Positions 23,313 through 30,658 of a stretch of DNA of 64,000 nucleotides are shown one piece after another (the stretch's first letter is position 1; every line of letters starts with the position of its first letter). Below the pieces are notes generated by a model. The model ran no database searches. It worked only from the letters and a program-made list of their open reading frames with translations, and was not told the origin of the DNA. A program made the position numbers and the translations under genes. The stretch is taken from assembly GCF_030283145.1 (NCBI RefSeq), contig NZ_JASNWE010000005.1, positions 62,001 to 126,000 of the forward strand. The letters run 5' to 3'. The DNA comes from Actinomadura xylanilytica (GTDB lineage Bacteria; Actinomycetota; Actinomycetes; Streptosporangiales; Streptosporangiaceae).

Positions 23313-24494
23313 TCAGTACGACCGCGGCAGGCCCAGCTCGTGCTGGGCGATGTGCGCGAGCACCAGCTCCTCGGCGACCGGGATGTTCTTGGCGATGCGC
23401 GCGTCCCGGAACATCCGCGCCACCGGGTACTCCAGCGAGTAGGCCATGCCGCCGTGCGTCTGGAACGCGCGGTCGGCGGCCTGCCAGGCCGCGTCCGCCG
23501 CGGTGAGCTTGGCGATATTGGCCTCCGATCCGCACGGCCGGCCCCGGTCCCACAGCCACGCGGCCTTGTAGGTCATCAGCCTGGCCAGCTCCACCTGCGC
23601 CTTGGCCTTGGCGAGCGGGAACGCGACCGCCTGGTTGGCGCCGATGGGCGTGCCGAACGGGGCGCGCTCGCGGGCGTACCCGCACGCCACGTCCAGGGCC
23701 AGCTCGCCGAACCCGACGCCGCCGGCCGCCGCGAGGATCCGCTCGGGGTTGAGGATGTCCCACAGGACGGCGAACCCCTGGTCGACCTCGCCGAGCACCC
23801 GGTCCGCGGGCACCCGGACGCCGTCCAGGAACACCATGCTGGAGGCCACGGTGTTGGTGCCGAGCTTGGGGATCGGCCGGTAGGCCAGCGTGCCGTCCGC
23901 GACCGCCGCCTTGACGTCGACCAGCAGCACGGTGAACCCGGAGGTGCGGGGGCGGGCCTCGGCGGCCGGGACCGTCCGGGCGACCAGCACCAGGTGGTCG
24001 GCGCGCTCCACCCCGGAGATCCAGATCTTCTGGCCGTCCACCACGAACCCGTCGCCGTCCCGGCGGGCCCGGGTGGTGATGTCGATGGCGTTGCTGCCCG
24101 CGTCCGGCTCGGTGACGGCGAAGCAGGTCTCGATCTCTCCCGAGGCGATGCCGGGCAGGAACGCGCGCTTCTGCTCGGCGGTGCCGTGCCGGGCGATGGT
24201 CAGCCCGCCGAACGCGGGGGTGAGCAGGTACATGAACGAGGCGGCGCCGCCCGCCCCGCCGGCCGCGAGCGCCTCCAGCGCCACCGACAGCTCCAGCAGC
24301 CCCTGGCCGGCGCCGCCGTACTCCTCGGGGACGGCCAGGCTGTGCCAGCCGCCCTGGACCAGCTCGCGCCAGACCTCCTCGGGCCACCGCTTCTCGGCGT
24401 CGCACCGGTTCCAGTAGTCCTGGTCGTACTTCCCGGCGATCGCCCGCACGCCCTCGCGCACCGCGATCGCGCCCTCGGGCAGGTCGAAGTCCAT
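23313..24494 (-). CDS. acyl-CoA dehydrogenase
   Basis: A 393-residue FAD enzyme of fatty-acid-type beta-oxidation. The FAD and substrate motifs CFAVTEPDAGSNAIDI and GFVVDGQKIWISG are intact, as are YARERAPFGTPIG and FQTHGGMAYSLEYPV. The usual catalytic Glu in a YEGTSE-like loop is missing; the region reads IAKNIPVAEELVLAHIAQHE and ends LGLPRSY. That ending is common in one actinobacterial FadE subgroup, where another base must act. GGAGGAGGCGCGG precedes the ATG. It is transcribed in the same direction as rtcB, 76 bp downstream of it. Confidence 0.92.
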   Translation of the reverse strand: MDFDLPEGAIAVREGVRAIAGKYDQDYWNRCDAEKRWPEEVWRELVQGGWHSLAVPEEYGGAGQGLLELSVALEALAAGGAGGAASFMYLLTPAFGGLTIARHGTAEQKRAFLPGIASGEIETCFAVTEPDAGSNAIDITTRARRDGDGFVVDGQKIWISGVERADHLVLVARTVPAAEARPRTSGFTVLLVDVKAAVADGTLAYRPIPKLGTNTVASSMVFLDGVRVPADRVLGEVDQGFAVLWDILNPERILAAAGGVGFGELALDVACGYARERAPFGTPIGANQAVAFPLAKAKAQVELARLMTYKAAWLWDRGRPCGSEANIAKLTAADAAWQAADRAFQTHGGMAYSLEYPVARMFRDARIAKNIPVAEELVLAHIAQHELGLPRSY

Positions 24495-24570
24495 CCGCGC
24501 CTCCTCCGTACGTCGTCCGGACCACCGTAGCCGATGAAGTAAGTGGACACTGACACGCGCCGCCGCGCCG

Positions 24571-26079
24571 TCAGCCCTTGACCGTCAGCAGGGGGCGCAG
24601 CTCCGCGACCGGGGCGGCGACCCCGCCGCCGTGCAGGCTGGACACCACCGGGCCGATGTCCTTGTAGGCCCAGGGCGCCTCCTGCTTGAGGTCGCGGCGC
24701 CACGCCGCCATGACGTCGGACCGCCGGACCGTCATCGGGTCGCGGTGGTCGAGCGGGGTCACCACCCGGAACTCCCGCAGGAACGCGTCCAGCTCGGCGT
24801 CGCCGCCGCGCGCCGACGCGCCCCGGGGGATCCGGCGCCCGGCGCCGTGGCAGGCGCTGGAGAGGGTGCGCGGGTCGCCGTGGCCGCGCAGCACGAAGCT
24901 CGCCGCGCCCATGGAGCCGGGCACGATGACCGGCTCGCCCCACATCGCGTACGGGCCGTCCGCCATTCGCGCGTGGCCGCCCGCCGGGGTGGCGCCCTTG
25001 CGGTGCACCACGCGGTCGCCGTCCCGCCAGAACAGGTTGTGCGGGGCGTCGTACAGCAGCCGCGACGCCAGGTCGCCGCACTCGGCCGCGAGCCCGGCCC
25101 GCATCGTGAGCGCGAGGAAGAACCGGTTGCCGACGGCGAAGTTGGCGGCGTTGCCGAACGCGTCCAGGTAGGCCCGGCGGTCCCGCGCCGAACGCTCGTC
25201 GAACAGGAACGGCAGGATGCCGTTGCGCGGCCGGGGCAGCCCGGCCGGCCAGCCCGCGCGCAGCCGGTCCAGGGCGGTGGCGTTGGCCTGGTGGCCGAGC
25301 GACAGCGAGCCGCTGTGGGCCATCAGCACCACCGTCCCCGGGGCCAGCCCCCAGGCGTGGGCCGCCGCGGCGTCGTGGACCCGCGAGACGTACTGGAGCT
25401 CGGCGAAGTGGTTGCCGCCGCCGATGCCGCCGATGACGCTGTCGTGGCTCGCGCCGCCCGCACTGCCGATCCAGTCGGCGAAGGCGTCGGCGTTCCCGGC
25501 CGGATGCGACGGCGCGTGGACGCGGTCGACGCCGTCGTCGGCGTCGTGCGGGCCGAGGCCCGGCCAGGACGCCTCGCCCGTGAGCAGCAGGCCCGGCAGC
25601 CCGTCGCGGAGCAGCGCCTCGCGCTGGACGGGGGTGAGCGCGATCCGCCGGCCGCCCTCGAAGAACAGGTGCCGCAGCCGCCGTTCGAGCGCGTCCAGCC
25701 GGGGCCGGACCCGGTCGGCGGTCAGGGAGGTGACCTCCAGCCGCATCCCGCAGTTGACGTCGTTGCCGACGGCCTGCGGGAGCAGCGCGTGCTCGGTCTC
25801 CACGACCGTGCCGATCGGAATGCCGGCGCCCTTGTGGAAGTCGGGCGTGAGCGCGACCCGGGTGAGGCGCGGCGCCGGCCCGTCGTAGCCGGGGGTGGCC
25901 TCGGCGAGCCGTTCGAGCGTGCCGGCGGTCTCCAGGACCGACAGCGCCTCGCTCACGGCGGCCGGTTCCAGCGGGACGTCCTCGCCCGCGCACAGCTCCA
26001 CGGGGACGTTCCAGGGGTTGGGGAGGGAGAGCCAGTGGTCGTCGAGACGGACCAGGCGGCGGTCTTGGCGTGCGGGCAT
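24571..26079 (-). CDS. rtcB: RtcB-type RNA ligase
   Basis: A 502-residue Mn2+/GTP-dependent ligase that joins 2',3'-cyclic phosphate or 3'-phosphate RNA ends to 5'-OH. Metal-site motifs are GNDVNCGMRLEV and GIGGGNHFAELQ with a following His region. The guanylylated His lies in SACHGAGRRIPRG. The C-terminus DIGPVVSSLHGGGVA is conserved. ATG 26079 (MPARQDRR) has AAGGA nine bases upstream; GTG 26109 would add ten residues. No rtcA, rtcR or tRNA gene is nearby, so the setting gives no hint whether it serves tRNA splicing-like repair or RNA damage. Confidence 0.93.
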   Translation of the reverse strand: MPARQDRRLVRLDDHWLSLPNPWNVPVELCAGEDVPLEPAAVSEALSVLETAGTLERLAEATPGYDGPAPRLTRVALTPDFHKGAGIPIGTVVETEHALLPQAVGNDVNCGMRLEVTSLTADRVRPRLDALERRLRHLFFEGGRRIALTPVQREALLRDGLPGLLLTGEASWPGLGPHDADDGVDRVHAPSHPAGNADAFADWIGSAGGASHDSVIGGIGGGNHFAELQYVSRVHDAAAAHAWGLAPGTVVLMAHSGSLSLGHQANATALDRLRAGWPAGLPRPRNGILPFLFDERSARDRRAYLDAFGNAANFAVGNRFFLALTMRAGLAAECGDLASRLLYDAPHNLFWRDGDRVVHRKGATPAGGHARMADGPYAMWGEPVIVPGSMGAASFVLRGHGDPRTLSSACHGAGRRIPRGASARGGDAELDAFLREFRVVTPLDHRDPMTVRRSDVMAAWRRDLKQEAPWAYKDIGPVVSSLHGGGVAAPVAELRPLLTVKG

Positions 26080-26174
26080 GAGGGGGTCCTTCGTGGCTGC
26101 TGCGGGCACGGCGGGGCGCGCCCGGACGGGGCGTGGCGAAACGGTCCCGGCCCGCGGGAGGCGGGCGGGACGGG

Positions 26175-26197
26175 GCGGCGGGGCCCGGCCCCGCCGC
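26175..26197 (-). terminator. hairpin between TetR gene and rtcB
   Basis: GCGGCGGGGC pairs with GCCCCGCCGC around a 3-nt loop. It lies 53 bp past the TetR stop and 96 bp before the rtcB start, so it probably separates the two transcripts. Confidence 0.65.
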
Positions 26198-26249
26198 GGT
26201 ACCTCCGGTTCAGCAGCCGCGAGGTGATCTCCAGCTTAGCGGGGCGCGC

Positions 26250-26837
26250 TCACCCGCCGCCATCGGATTTCTCCGGGATGTCCAGATAGCGGGTGACCAT
26301 CCGGGCGATGAACGCCGCGATCTGCTCCGGCGGCCCCGCCGGCAGGATCAGATGGCTCATCGTCAGCCGCACCGCCGCGTCGGCCATCTCGGTGAACGCC
26401 GCCGGATCCAGATCCGGCCACTGGCCGAGGGCGTGCTCGGCGATGCGGGCGCTGGCGGTGAACAGCACCGGCTCGGCCCGGGTGGTCAGCAGCGGGAGCA
26501 TCTCGTCGCCGCCGGCGCCGGTCAGCACCATCTTGGTGAGCGCGTCGTCGGCGGAGGTCTCCAGCGTGAACAGCACCGCCGCCGACACCGCCGAGAAGAG
26601 GTCGTGGTGCTCGCACAGCACCCGGTCGATGCCGTCGAGGTAGCGCTCGTTGTGGCGGAGCACGACGGCCTGCGCCAGCCCCCACTTGTCGCCGAACTCG
26701 TTGTAGACGGTCTGCCTGCTCACCCGCGCCGCCCGCGCGACGTCCACCATCCGCACGCCCCGGTAGCCCCGTTCGACGATCAGTTCGGACGCGGCGTCCA
26801 GCAGAGTGTCGCGCAGGGTGCGGTGCGCGGTGCCCAT
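26250..26837 (-). CDS. TetR-family transcriptional regulator
   Basis: 195 residues. The HTH is LLDAASELIVERGYRGVRMV followed by DVARAARVSRQTVYNEFGDK, with recognition helix ending VYNEFG. The C-terminal helical domain ends LDIPEKSDGGG. ATG (MGTAHRTL) is preceded by GGAAGGACGACCC. Upstream, CGGGACC is directly repeated at 26902 and 26919 around an AT-rich core, and TTGACA occurs on the reverse strand at 26893-26898; either could mark its promoter or operator. Targets are unknown. Confidence 0.88.
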   Translation of the reverse strand: MGTAHRTLRDTLLDAASELIVERGYRGVRMVDVARAARVSRQTVYNEFGDKWGLAQAVVLRHNERYLDGIDRVLCEHHDLFSAVSAAVLFTLETSADDALTKMVLTGAGGDEMLPLLTTRAEPVLFTASARIAEHALGQWPDLDPAAFTEMADAAVRLTMSHLILPAGPPEQIAAFIARMVTRYLDIPEKSDGGG

Positions 26838-26939
26838 GGGTCGTCCTTCCGGGTGGTCATCTGGGGGCATGGCCTCATGGGAGGGCACCCCCTGTCAAGC
26901 ACGGGACCTCATTATCATCGGGACCGGGCACGGCGACGA

Positions 26940-27794
26940 CTATCGAACGCCAGACCGGGCGCCGTCGGGCGAGCGCGCGCCGCCCCGGTCCGGCAGCGAC
27001 CGCGCCGCCGCTCCCGGACGGGCGTCCCCGGCGCGCGGATCGGACCGGACCAGCGCGGGGGGACCCGACACGACGACCCTGCCGTGGTCCAGGACGTGGA
27101 GGACGTCGCACACGCCCATGACCGGTTCGAGGTCGGGCTCGGCGAGCAGCACGGCCGGCCCCTCGGCGGCCAGGTCGCGGAGCAGCACCTCCAGGGACCG
27201 GGACTCGGGCACCGGCAGGCCCGCCAGCGGCTCGTCCAGGAGCAGCACGGCGGGCTCGGCGGCCAGGGCGCGGGCGAGCCCGAGGAGCCGCGCGACCCCG
27301 GCGGGCACGGTGCCGGCCCGCCGCCCGGCGTGCTCGGCGATCCCGACGCGGGCGAGGAGCTCGTCGGCCGCCGCGCCCGTGCCCGCGCCCGACTCGCGGC
27401 GCGCGGTGCGGCGCCACCGGCGCCGGGTCCCGCGCGCCATCGCGTGGATCTCCACCGCGACCTGAACGCTCTCCCGCACGGTCAGCGCCCCGGACTCCGC
27501 GAACGTCCCGGGCCGGGGGAGGGTGCGGACGAGGCCGCGGCGGGCGCGCTCGCCGGCGGAGTCCGAGGTCACGTCGGCGCCGCCGAGGTGCACGGTGCCG
27601 CCGGACGGGCGGCGCAGCCCGGCGAGGACGTCGAGGAACGTCGACTTGCCCGCGCCGTCGGGGCCGATCAGGCCGGTGACCGTGGCGGGCGGCGCGTCCA
27701 GCCCGGCGCCGTCGAGGACCGTCACGCCGCCGAACCGGACCGTGACTCCGGAGGCCACCAGGCCCTGGCCTGGGGCGGGCTCATCGCCGGGCAC
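26940..27794 (-). CDS. orphan ABC-transporter ATPase, LivG-like, with degenerate signature
   Basis: 284 residues, most like the branched-chain amino-acid ATPase LivG. Walker A is GLIGPDGAGKST (43-52) and Walker B is PAVLLLDEPLAGL. The ABC signature, normally LSGGQ, reads VPAGVARLLGLARAL. The last 30 residues are Arg/Pro-rich. No permease, second ATPase or binding protein is in this window. GTG is used with GGAGGTGA nine bases upstream. With a weak signature, ATPase activity may be reduced or may depend on a heterodimer partner elsewhere. A CRP-like site lies 44 bp upstream. Confidence 0.8.
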   Translation of the reverse strand: MPGDEPAPGQGLVASGVTVRFGGVTVLDGAGLDAPPATVTGLIGPDGAGKSTFLDVLAGLRRPSGGTVHLGGADVTSDSAGERARRGLVRTLPRPGTFAESGALTVRESVQVAVEIHAMARGTRRRWRRTARRESGAGTGAAADELLARVGIAEHAGRRAGTVPAGVARLLGLARALAAEPAVLLLDEPLAGLPVPESRSLEVLLRDLAAEGPAVLLAEPDLEPVMGVCDVLHVLDHGRVVVSGPPALVRSDPRAGDARPGAAARSLPDRGGARSPDGARSGVR

Positions 27795-27837
27795 CGTCCA
27801 TCACCTCCGCCGGCGGCGCGGGGCCCCCGTGGTCCGC

Positions 27838-27853
27838 TGTGATGTGGATCACT
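27838..27853. promoter_or_regulatory. CRP/FNR-like site upstream of the ABC ATPase gene
   Basis: TGTGATGTGGATCACT matches the Crp consensus TGTGA-N6-TCACA at all but the last base. It is 44 bp upstream of the reverse-strand start at 27794, where an activator or repressor could act. Confidence 0.5.
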
Positions 27854-27944
27854 GCGGGGCCTCACGATACTGACGCGCGGATCGCCGATCAACAAGCGCG
27901 GGCACTCCGCCCCGGCGCCGCCGCCGAGCGCCGTGCGGCGCGGA

Positions 27945-29285
27945 TCAGCCGGGGTCGCACTCCCGGCTGAGCTCGCGGAACCGGGCGTAGCGGGCCGCGC
28001 ACGCGTCGACCCAGGCCGGACGCGGGGCCACCCGGCCGCCCGGCCGGTACCAGTGGCGGGCGTCGGCCACCGACGTCTCCAGGTCGGCCGCCATCCGCGC
28101 CAGCCACGCCATCCCGTGCGCGGCGCCCTCCGGCACCGCCGCGCGCTCGACCACCGCGTCCGTGCAGTCGGCGAGCGCCTGCGCCCACGCGGGGTCGCGG
28201 GCGCCGCCGCCGGTGACGACGATGCGGCGCGGCGTGCACCCGGCCAGGTCGAGATGGTGCCGGACGACGAATCCGCTGGCCTCGTAGGCGGCGCGGCGCA
28301 GCGCCCCGGCGTCGTGGGTGAGGTCGAGGTCGTGCAGGGACGCGCGCAGCCCCGGACGGTGCAGCGGGCTCCGCTCGCCCCGGACGTAGGGCAGCCACAC
28401 CGGGACCCGCCCCGGATCGGGCTCCGCCTCCGGCGGCGCGGCCAGGTGCCGCCCGGCCCAGTCGAGGAACAGGCCGCCCGCGTTGCTCGGACCGCCCACC
28501 AGGCAGCGGTCGGGCCGGTGGTGCGGCAGCGTCCACAGGCCGGGGGCTCCCGGGTGCGGCGCGGCGGCGACCGCCCAGGTGACCAGCGTGGTCCCGCAGG
28601 CGACGAACGCGTCGCCGGGCTCCGCCACGTCCACCGCGAGCTGCTCGGCCAGGACGTCGGCCCCCGCGGCCGTCACCACCGTCTCGCCGATCCGGCCCAC
28701 GGCGCGGCCGGGCTGCGCGGAGACGGGCGGGAGCCGCTTCTCGTCGGCGCCGAACCGCGCCAGCCGCTCCGGATCCCACCGCACGCCGTCGAAGGCCGGG
28801 TAGAAGGCCATCGCCGCGAACACGTCCAGCACCGGCTCGGCGCCGAGCGCGGCCATCGCGTACGCCTGCGCGGGCAGGTAGGCGTACGCGTCCGGCCAGC
28901 CGCGCGCGACCCAGGCCAGCAGCGTCTCGCCCTCGCGGGAGGCGAGCGGGGTGAGTGCGCGGGCGCCGCTCATCGCGCGGTGGTCGCCGTACAGCGGCGC
29001 GGGCGACAGCGGGCGCAGCCGGTCGTCCACCGCCACGATCGAGGGGAGCATCGCCGCGATCCCGAGGCCGCGCGCGGTCCGTCCCGGCTCGCCGAGCGCC
29101 CGCAGCGCGGCGCGCGGGCCCTCGCCCCACGCCCCGGCCGGATCGTGCTCGAAGGTGCCCGCGGCGGTGACGAGGAGGTCGTGCGGCACCCGCGCGCGGG
29201 CCCGCACGATGCCCTCCGCGTCGACCGCCACGGCCTTGACGGCCGTGGTGCCGACGTCGAGTCCGACCGTGAGCTCGGTTGCCAT
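27945..29285 (-). CDS. FGGY-family carbohydrate kinase
   Basis: A 446-residue sugar kinase of the xylulokinase/gluconokinase type. The N-terminal phosphate loop is LTVGLDVGTTAVKAVAVD. The ATP-side motifs VACGTTLVTW and GGPSNAGGLFLDW are present, as are RRIVVTGGGARDPAWAQALA and EGAAHGMAWLARMA. GGAGCAGCCG precedes the ATG. It is divergent from a 2-hydroxyacid dehydrogenase with 78 bp between the starts, so the pair probably shares control and a pathway. The sugar cannot be named; no transporter for it is in view. Confidence 0.9.
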   Translation of the reverse strand: MATELTVGLDVGTTAVKAVAVDAEGIVRARARVPHDLLVTAAGTFEHDPAGAWGEGPRAALRALGEPGRTARGLGIAAMLPSIVAVDDRLRPLSPAPLYGDHRAMSGARALTPLASREGETLLAWVARGWPDAYAYLPAQAYAMAALGAEPVLDVFAAMAFYPAFDGVRWDPERLARFGADEKRLPPVSAQPGRAVGRIGETVVTAAGADVLAEQLAVDVAEPGDAFVACGTTLVTWAVAAAPHPGAPGLWTLPHHRPDRCLVGGPSNAGGLFLDWAGRHLAAPPEAEPDPGRVPVWLPYVRGERSPLHRPGLRASLHDLDLTHDAGALRRAAYEASGFVVRHHLDLAGCTPRRIVVTGGGARDPAWAQALADCTDAVVERAAVPEGAAHGMAWLARMAADLETSVADARHWYRPGGRVAPRPAWVDACAARYARFRELSRECDPG

Positions 29286-29363
29286 CGGCTGCTCCGGGGT
29301 AGGTGATCATCGGTCCGGGGGCCGGCGGTGCCGGCGGCGCCGGTGGTGACTCGGGGAGGGCGC

Positions 29364-30404
29364 GTGAACGGACGGGACAGGCCGCGGGCGCTGGTGCTCG
29401 CACCGATGCGGGGGCCGGGCTGGGACCGGCTGCGGGGCATCGCCGACGTGGTGTACGACCCGGCGACGGCGCACCGGCCCTTCCGGCTGTACTCCGCCGC
29501 CGACCTGGCCCGCAGGCTCGCCGAGACCGGCGCGAGCATCCTGGTGACCGAGGCCGATGAGGTCGCCGGGCCGGTGCTCGACCACCCGCTGCGGGTGATC
29601 GCCGCGACCCGCGGCACGCCCGGCAACGTGGACGTCGCCGCGGCCACCGCCCGGGGCGTCCCGGTGTTGCACGCCCCGGGCCGCAACGCCGACGCCGTCG
29701 CCGAGCTGACCGTGGGGCTGCTGTTCGCCGCCGCGCGCGGGGTCGTCGCGGCCGACCGGGAGGTCCGCGCCGGGACGGCCTACGCCGGCGGCGTGCTGCC
29801 GTACCAGCGGCACCGCGGCTGGCAGCTCGTGGGCCGGACGTTCGGCATCGTCGGCCTGGGCGCGGTCGGCCGGGCGGTGCGGTGGCGGATGGAGGGCCTC
29901 GGGATGCGGGTGGTGGCCTGCGACCCGTTCGCCGCGGACGCGACCTGCGGGCTGGACGAGCTGCTCGCGGTGGCCGACGTGGTGTCGATGCACGCCGCGC
30001 TGACCGCCGGGACGCTCGGGATGATCGGCGAGCGGGAGTTCGCGGCGATGCGGGAGGGCGCGCTGTACCTCAACACCGCGCGGGCCGAGCTGCACGACGC
30101 CGCCGCGCTGGTCGCCGTCCTGGAGTCGGGACGGCTCGCCGGAGCCGGCCTGGACCACTTCGAGGGGGAGTGGCTCGACCCGGCCGGCCCGCTGGCCGCG
30201 CTGCCCGGCGCGGTGCTCACCCCGCACATCGGCGGCGCGGCGTTCGACGTCGAGGCCAACCACGCCGCGATGGTCGCGGACGGCGTGGAACGGCTGCTGC
30301 GCGGCGAAAGGCCCGCCCACTGCGTCAATCCCGAGGTGCTGGACCAGGACCGGGGACGCTCCGTCCCGACGGCCGTCCCCGCCGCCCAGGTGATCGCCCC
30401 GTGA
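29364..30404 (+). CDS. D-isomer-specific 2-hydroxyacid dehydrogenase
   Basis: 346 residues, NAD(P)-dependent. The Rossmann motif is FGIVGLGAVGRAVRW. The Arg, Glu and His positions of the family fall in LYLNTARAELHDAAALVAVL, FEGEWLDP and LTPHIGGAAFD. Normally the first is NxxRG; here it is NTARAE. The start is GTG after GGGGAGGGCGC. It probably reduces or oxidises a sugar-derived keto/hydroxy acid together with the divergent FGGY kinase. Close neighbours of this type are often annotated as phosphoglycerate dehydrogenase-like, but no serine genes are here. Confidence 0.88.
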   Translation: MNGRDRPRALVLAPMRGPGWDRLRGIADVVYDPATAHRPFRLYSAADLARRLAETGASILVTEADEVAGPVLDHPLRVIAATRGTPGNVDVAAATARGVPVLHAPGRNADAVAELTVGLLFAAARGVVAADREVRAGTAYAGGVLPYQRHRGWQLVGRTFGIVGLGAVGRAVRWRMEGLGMRVVACDPFAADATCGLDELLAVADVVSMHAALTAGTLGMIGEREFAAMREGALYLNTARAELHDAAALVAVLESGRLAGAGLDHFEGEWLDPAGPLAALPGAVLTPHIGGAAFDVEANHAAMVADGVERLLRGERPAHCVNPEVLDQDRGRSVPTAVPAAQVIAP

Positions 30405-30658
30405 GTGACGGCCGCCTCCGGGCAGCGGCGCCGGCGGACGTCGCGGAACGTGCTTTCAACATCACCATCCGTACAACTTGGCATGGCGGGCGGACGGCGG
30501 GCAAGGCGCGGCCCCCGGTGACCGGATGATCACCCGGCCGGTCCGCCCCCGGTACCGGCCGTGCTCGCCGCCCCGATCGCGGTGATCGCTCGCCACCGGC
30601 GGAGAAGGGCTAAGCTGACGGGTTGGCCGCCACCGACCACGTCCGGAGGACCGCGAGC

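Noticed and set aside
26080..26249. Possible tRNA near rtcB
   Set aside because: A GGTTCAGCAG string caught the eye, but no acceptor, anticodon or D-arm can be folded around it; the strong hairpin there is a terminator.
30405..30658. Rifamycin-associated element before helD
   Set aside because: No inverted repeat of the known type was found by eye.
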